From Kangiella profundi (GTDB lineage Bacteria; Pseudomonadota; Gammaproteobacteria; Enterobacterales; Kangiellaceae), in NCBI RefSeq assembly GCF_002838765.1, contig NZ_CP025120.1:2589011-2653010 (forward strand): 64,000 nt of DNA. The letters are read 5' to 3'. A program made the position numbers and the translations under genes. Within the stretch, counting starts at the first letter, position 1; each line of letters starts with the position of its first letter. Below the pieces are notes generated by a model. The model saw nothing but the letters and a program-made list of their open reading frames with translations, had not been told where the DNA came from and did no database searches. Shown in pieces: positions 60,675 to 64,000 of the stretch.

Positions 60675-62282
60675 TTATTTTGCTTTTGCATTACCCTGTC
60701 TTTCGATCTTTTTGGTTATGTATTGTTGCTGCGCAACAGAAATCAGGTTGTTACATAACCAGTATAGAACCAGACCCGCAGGGAAGAACAGCATAAAGAC
60801 GGTAAAGACCACTGGCAGATAACTCATGATCTTTTGCTGCATAGGATCCATGGTTGGTGATTGAGGTTGTAATTTCTGCATCAACCACATGCTGCCCCCC
60901 ATTAATAGCGGCAGTACAAAATACGGATCAGCAACCGACAAATCCTGAATCCAGCCGAAGAATGGTGCGTGGCGCAATTCAACCGCTTCGAATAATACGT
61001 AATATAAGGCAATGAAAATTGGGAACTGAAGCAACATTGGAAGACAGCCACCAAATGGATTGGCACCTTCTTCTTTATACATCTTCATCATTTCCTGCTG
61101 CATACGTTGCTTGTCTTCACCATATCGCTCTTTTAGCTGTTGCATTTTTGGCGCTAGTTTTCTCATATTGGCCATTGAGCGGTACTGTGCTGCTGACAAT
61201 GGATACAACAATGCTTTAACCACCAATGTTACAAGAATAATGGCCACGCCCCAGTTGGCAACGAATGAGTAGAAGAACTGCATCAACTTATACAGCGGTA
61301 AACCGATCCACCACACCCAGCTCAAATCTAGAGATTTCTCAAGACCTGGTGCTGCCGCTTCAAGACGCTTAAGGATTTTTGGGCCAACATAAAGTGTGGC
61401 ATTAATTGCCTTTTCGCCTTGCGCAGGAACGGCAACTGTTGGCTGAATAAAACGAATGATGGTGTCCTGGTTTGGCTTAACCGTTGAGGTCACCTTGATT
61501 TGCTCCTGCTGCTCAGGAATCCAGGCTGATATGAAGTAATGCTGCAAATAGCCGATCCAACCACCCTGACGGGTTACGTTGATAGGCTCTTCCGCCAAAT
61601 CTTCAAATGAAATCTTTTCGTATTTTCTTTCTTCAGGAGAGTAGGCCACGCCTAAAAATGGCGACATACCAAATTGAGACTTCTCCTCCAAACCTGTTGG
61701 CTTCTGATCACGGATTAACTCGGCAACGAAGTTATAGGTCCGGTCATTATTTGACTGGTTATTGACCTTATACTGAACATCAATTTCGTAATCATTACGA
61801 TTGAAGGTAAATGTTTTGGTAAATACCACACCTTCATCATTGGCCCAAGTTAATGGAACAACCAGCTCATCCTGACCATCCTGAAGAGAGTAAGAACTTT
61901 GTTCGGTCTGATAAGTTGCTCTTGGTAGTTGATTATCAGGTGCGCCAGTACCTAATAAAGCACTTTTCGCCTGATAGACTCTATCTCGGTAATCGAATAG
62001 AACGGCTTTTTCCTGCTCATTGTTCAGCTCTTTGTTATAGTCATTTAACTCGGCATAAACAACATCACCACCCACGCGATCAATTTTAATCTTGAATACG
62101 TCAGTGACCACTTCAATCAGGTTATCTGTTTCGACTTTACTATTAGCAACCGTATTTGATTGACCAAACTGCTCATTTATTTCCTGCTCAGGCTGGGGGC
62201 CATAATCTTTTTGCCAGGCCTGATAGAGCAAAAAACTACATATAGCAAAACCTAATATAAAAAATCCGCGCATCGATTCCAT
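60675..62282 (-). CDS. yidC: Membrane protein insertase YidC
   Basis: 535 aa, five-helix gammaproteobacterial form. First helix near residues 7-24 ([16 protein letters not shown]), a large periplasmic beta domain (about 60-320), and the conserved core helices from about 335 including [20 protein letters not shown] and [20 protein letters not shown]. Inserts and folds inner-membrane proteins, among them ATP synthase c subunit encoded nearby. Confidence 0.97.
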   Translation of the reverse strand: MESMRGFFILGFAICSFLLYQAWQKDYGPQPEQEINEQFGQSNTVANSKVETDNLIEVVTDVFKIKIDRVGGDVVYAELNDYNKELNNEQEKAVLFDYRDRVYQAKSALLGTGAPDNQLPRATYQTEQSSYSLQDGQDELVVPLTWANDEGVVFTKTFTFNRNDYEIDVQYKVNNQSNNDRTYNFVAELIRDQKPTGLEEKSQFGMSPFLGVAYSPEERKYEKISFEDLAEEPINVTRQGGWIGYLQHYFISAWIPEQQEQIKVTSTVKPNQDTIIRFIQPTVAVPAQGEKAINATLYVGPKILKRLEAAAPGLEKSLDLSWVWWIGLPLYKLMQFFYSFVANWGVAIILVTLVVKALLYPLSAAQYRSMANMRKLAPKMQQLKERYGEDKQRMQQEMMKMYKEEGANPFGGCLPMLLQFPIFIALYYVLFEAVELRHAPFFGWIQDLSVADPYFVLPLLMGGSMWLMQKLQPQSPTMDPMQQKIMSYLPVVFTVFMLFFPAGLVLYWLCNNLISVAQQQYITKKIERQGNAKAK

Positions 62283-62312
62283 AGCAATCTCTTTACTTCT
62301 TTGCGTGTACTG

Positions 62313-62537
62313 TTATTTGTTTACTGGAGGGACTGGGTCATGCCCACCCTCACAACCGGGATGACAACGAGCAATTCGCTTAATAGTTAACCAACTACCT
62401 TTTATAGACCCATGCTGCTCTAAAGCTTCAATCGAATAATTGGAACAGGTTGGATAAAACCGACACTGATTACCCATGACCGGGCTCAATACCTTCTGGT
62501 ATCCACGTACCAATCCAATCAAGACTCGATTCATCAC
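62313..62537 (-). CDS. yidD: Membrane protein insertion efficiency factor YidD
   Basis: 74 aa. Hallmark cysteines in [15 protein letters not shown] and [13 protein letters not shown], with an N-terminal amphipathic helix [15 protein letters not shown]. Assists YidC-dependent insertion. Its start overlaps the rnpA stop by four bases (ATGA). Confidence 0.96.
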   Translation of the reverse strand: MMNRVLIGLVRGYQKVLSPVMGNQCRFYPTCSNYSIEALEQHGSIKGSWLTIKRIARCHPGCEGGHDPVPPVNK

Positions 62538-62920
62538 TTGTTTACCCTTCTCTGTAAACGTATCCAGAGTTGTTCAAGGTGCTCGAATAATACCTTATTA
62601 GCCAACTGACTACTACCACGTCGCGCTAATAAAACGATGTCGTAAGAGGGTAGTTGAGACTGGTTACTTCGAAAGCTTTCGCGAGCTAATCGTTTCAATC
62701 GATTGCGATCTACAGCCCGTCGCACATTTTTTTTGGCCACAATTAGACCAAGTCTGCAACAGTTATATTGATTGGGAACAGCAAGAAGTGTGAAAGGAGG
62801 GCAAACTAACTTGGTAGGGTTGTTATTAAAAACCCTTTTGTAGTCCTCTGCTGTGAGCAGACGCAGACTTGCGGGAAAGTCAGCTGAACGCTGTTTTTGA
62901 CAAGTCTGCTTGTCGCTCAC
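62534..62920 (-). CDS. rnpA: Ribonuclease P protein component
   Basis: 128 aa basic protein. The RNA-contact motif is [16 protein letters not shown], and the end [10 protein letters not shown] suits the family. Binds the M1 RNA to process tRNA 5' ends. GTG start at 62920; the N-terminus ([31 protein letters not shown]) is longer than in E. coli before the conserved LL-T-ED-K-VF. Follows rpmH by 20 bases. Confidence 0.95.
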   Translation of the reverse strand: MSDKQTCQKQRSADFPASLRLLTAEDYKRVFNNNPTKLVCPPFTLLAVPNQYNCCRLGLIVAKKNVRRAVDRNRLKRLARESFRSNQSQLPSYDIVLLARRGSSQLANKVLFEHLEQLWIRLQRRVNK

Positions 62921-62940
62921 ATCAAGGAATGCTTTTCTTA

Positions 62941-63075
62941 TCAGGCGGTTAGACGCTTACGACCTTTTGCACGACGACGGTTGATAACCTGACGACCGTT
63001 TTTTGTGGCCATACGTGCACGGAAGCCGTGAGTACGCTTACGCTTGATAATGCTTGGTTGAAATGTTCTTTTCAT
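62941..63075 (-). CDS. rpmH: 50S ribosomal protein L34
   Basis: 44 aa, too short for most gene callers' thresholds but unmistakable: [20 protein letters not shown] at the start, [20 protein letters not shown] end (here [16 protein letters not shown]). Highly basic ribosomal protein. First gene of the rpmH-rnpA-yidD-yidC-mnmE run reading away from the origin. A strong promoter candidate lies 100-130 bases upstream. Confidence 0.98.
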   Translation of the reverse strand: MKRTFQPSIIKRKRTHGFRARMATKNGRQVINRRRAKGRKRLTA

Positions 63076-63175
63076 CGGATTAACCCACTAGCCAATAAAA
63101 TTTAAGCTGATTTTTTGTGTCACCCTTATTGGTAACCGCAAAAAAAATGATACAGCCTTACTACAAGGACGCGAG

Positions 63176-63204
63176 ATTCTATAGGATCTAAGGCCTTTGT
63201 GCAA
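63176..63204 (-). promoter_or_regulatory. Candidate sigma-70 promoter for rpmH
   Basis: Minus-strand TTGCAC (-35, 63199-63204) and TAGAAT (-10, 63176-63181) with the ideal 17-base spacer, followed by a GC-rich discriminator CTCGCG. The predicted start is near 63169, leaving about a 95-base leader before the rpmH ATG. Such a discriminator is typical of stringently controlled ribosomal promoters. Confidence 0.6.
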
Positions 63205-63290
63205 CGATATTATAGGTTATTTAACAATCTTTTAGCACTATTATGGTTGCTCCTGCCGTCATTGGGTCAGCTAATATTTGAAGATTTTTT

Positions 63291-63302
63291 ATACAGCTGT
63301 AT
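63291..63302. repeat. Perfect 12-bp palindrome in origin region
   Basis: ATACAGCTGTAT, perfectly symmetric. Preceded by TT it forms TTATACAGC, and the same 9-mer occurs inverted at 63625-63633. May be a regulator site or a diverged DnaA-box pair. Confidence 0.45.
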
Positions 63303-63369
63303 CTATCTAGTGTTCAGCAAGCTGTAAAACCACAAGATAGGCTGGTTTTGGTTTCTTTTTTAGTCATTC

Positions 63370-63378
63370 TGTGGATAT
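63370..63378 (-). promoter_or_regulatory. DnaA-box-like site 1
   Basis: TGTGGATAT on the plus strand, which is the minus-strand box ATATCCACA; one mismatch to TTATCCACA. Confidence 0.5.
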
Positions 63379-63569
63379 TTTAGCCAATAAACCTTCGTGC
63401 TTTTTTCCTCAATTACATCATTTTAAATCAGTTTTGATGAAATCTTACATATTCCTATCGAATTTCGTAGTTAACTCTCCAGAATTTGGTTTTTTCAAGT
63501 TGTTAAGTCAGTAATATTAATAAAGTTATTTAAAAAGATCCTATTATTATTATTAGTCTTCCTTTTACT

Positions 63570-63578
63570 TGTTGATAA
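63570..63578 (-). promoter_or_regulatory. DnaA-box-like site 2
   Basis: TGTTGATAA on the plus strand, minus-strand TTATCAACA; one mismatch to TTATCCACA. It lies in the most AT-rich part, near the putative unwinding element. Confidence 0.45.
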
Positions 63579-63838
63579 GTCATTTTTTTTATTATTTTTC
63601 ATATTGTTATTGAAATGATAACTCGCTGTATAACTTGTCTTTAAGTCGGTGATCAAAAACTGCATAAGTATCAAAAACACCTTTATTAGACTTGTATTAA
63701 CAGTTTTAAAGGTTTTTTATACAAGATATACCCACATCTCATCCTTTTATTCATTATTTAACCTTTTTTTGTATAGTTTTAAATCTATCTTTATTTATTA
63801 GATTGTTTGTCTTTATAGTAAAAATATATAGGTAAAGT

Positions 63839-63847
63839 TGTGGATTA
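63839..63847 (-). promoter_or_regulatory. DnaA-box-like site 3
   Basis: TGTGGATTA on the plus strand, minus-strand TAATCCACA; one mismatch to TTATCCACA. Closest of the three to the expected dnaA gene, so it may also autoregulate dnaA. Confidence 0.5.
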
Positions 63848-64000
63848 TTTTTTCCTCTGGATCTACACTTACCGATAATCTGTTTTTGCATATTTTTCTG
63901 TTCCAAAAGATATGTTCTAACAGGCTAGAGAAGCGACGAAAAAAGTCTCACCTATTGTAGAGGCGATAACTAACAAGCAAACTTTCAGGATTCTAATAAT

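Larger units (their letters stand above)
63076..64000. other. Putative oriC region (rpmH-dnaA intergenic, cut by window edge)
   Basis: 925 bases without a gene, becoming extremely AT-rich from about 63480 to 63830. The position next to rpmH, with the mnmG/parAB/atp group to the left, is where oriC and then dnaA lie in many gammaproteobacteria such as Pseudomonas. A GATC followed by repeated TATTATTATTA (63535-63556) resembles an unwinding 13-mer. DnaA-box-like 9-mers with one mismatch occur at 63370, 63570 and 63839. dnaA itself would start right of the window. I see no tRNA or other RNA gene in it. Confidence 0.72.

Noticed and set aside
63495-63680. 61-codon minus-strand frame in the origin region
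   Set aside because: Low-complexity Asn/Lys-rich translation of AT-rich DNA, no ribosome site, overlaps the putative unwinding element.
51063-64000. parS sites near parAB and the origin
   Set aside because: I looked for TGTTTCACGTGAAACA and close variants and found none; nearby CACGTG-like strings lack the flanks.

Overview
The window looks like the left flank of the replication origin of a free-living, probably marine, gammaproteobacterium. The evidence is the order rpmH-rnpA-yidD-yidC-mnmE, then mnmG-rsmG-parA-parB-atpIBEFHAGDC-glmU-glmS, plus def-fmt-rsmB-trkA, ubiD-fre and trxA-rho. The gene set resembles Kangiella-like Oceanospirillales, but no database search was possible, so the genus is only a suspicion. 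The right end (63076-64000) is a long AT-rich gap just upstream of where dnaA is expected, so it is the likely oriC region. Most housekeeping genes lie on the minus strand and therefore run with a leftward fork leaving that origin.

Region 1 (1-13424, plus strand) is a compact aryl-polyene (APE/xanthomonadin-type) pigment operon cut by the left edge. In order it encodes an acyl-AMP ligase (partial), an ApeI-like dehydratase, a GT2-acyltransferase fusion, a MIO aromatic ammonia-lyase, a thioesterase, a LolA-like carrier, an MMPL exporter, a flavin halogenase-like enzyme, a DUF3261 lipoprotein, a ketosynthase, a dehydratase, a ketoreductase and a second ketosynthase. Most junctions overlap or are only a few bases apart. 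The inferred logic is: the lyase makes an aryl acrylate, the ligase loads it on an ACP (not in the window), KS/KR/DH extend it into a polyene, and the carrier, exporter and lipoprotein move it to the outer membrane.

Region 2 (13448-33573) has fre-ubiD, an S41-like secreted protein, rho (with a large imperfect palindrome at its stop codon), trxA, rhlB, a cluster of small lipoproteins, a hydrolase/thioesterase group, a DUF4197 lipoprotein, an AEC transporter, hemB, hemF, tsaC, a TlpA-like protein, smg, dprA, a LysM protein and def.

Region 3 (33582-43676) has fmt-rsmB-trkA-trkH on the plus strand, then an LpxL-type acyltransferase, dsbA, glmS and glmU on the minus strand. Region 4 (43831-55409) is the complete ATP synthase operon followed by parB, parA, rsmG and mnmG. 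Region 5 (55670-59286) is a three-gene plus-strand insertion between mnmG and mnmE: a CPBP protease, an orphan membrane-anchored protein and a processive GT2. Region 6 (59302-64000) is mnmE, yidC, yidD, rnpA, rpmH and the putative origin.

No tRNA, rRNA, CRISPR array or intact insertion sequence was seen. The less ordinary elements are the halogenase-like enzyme and ammonia-lyase in the pigment operon, the palindrome abutting rho, the paired mini-lipoproteins, the head-on insertion near the origin, and an origin region with only imperfect DnaA boxes.
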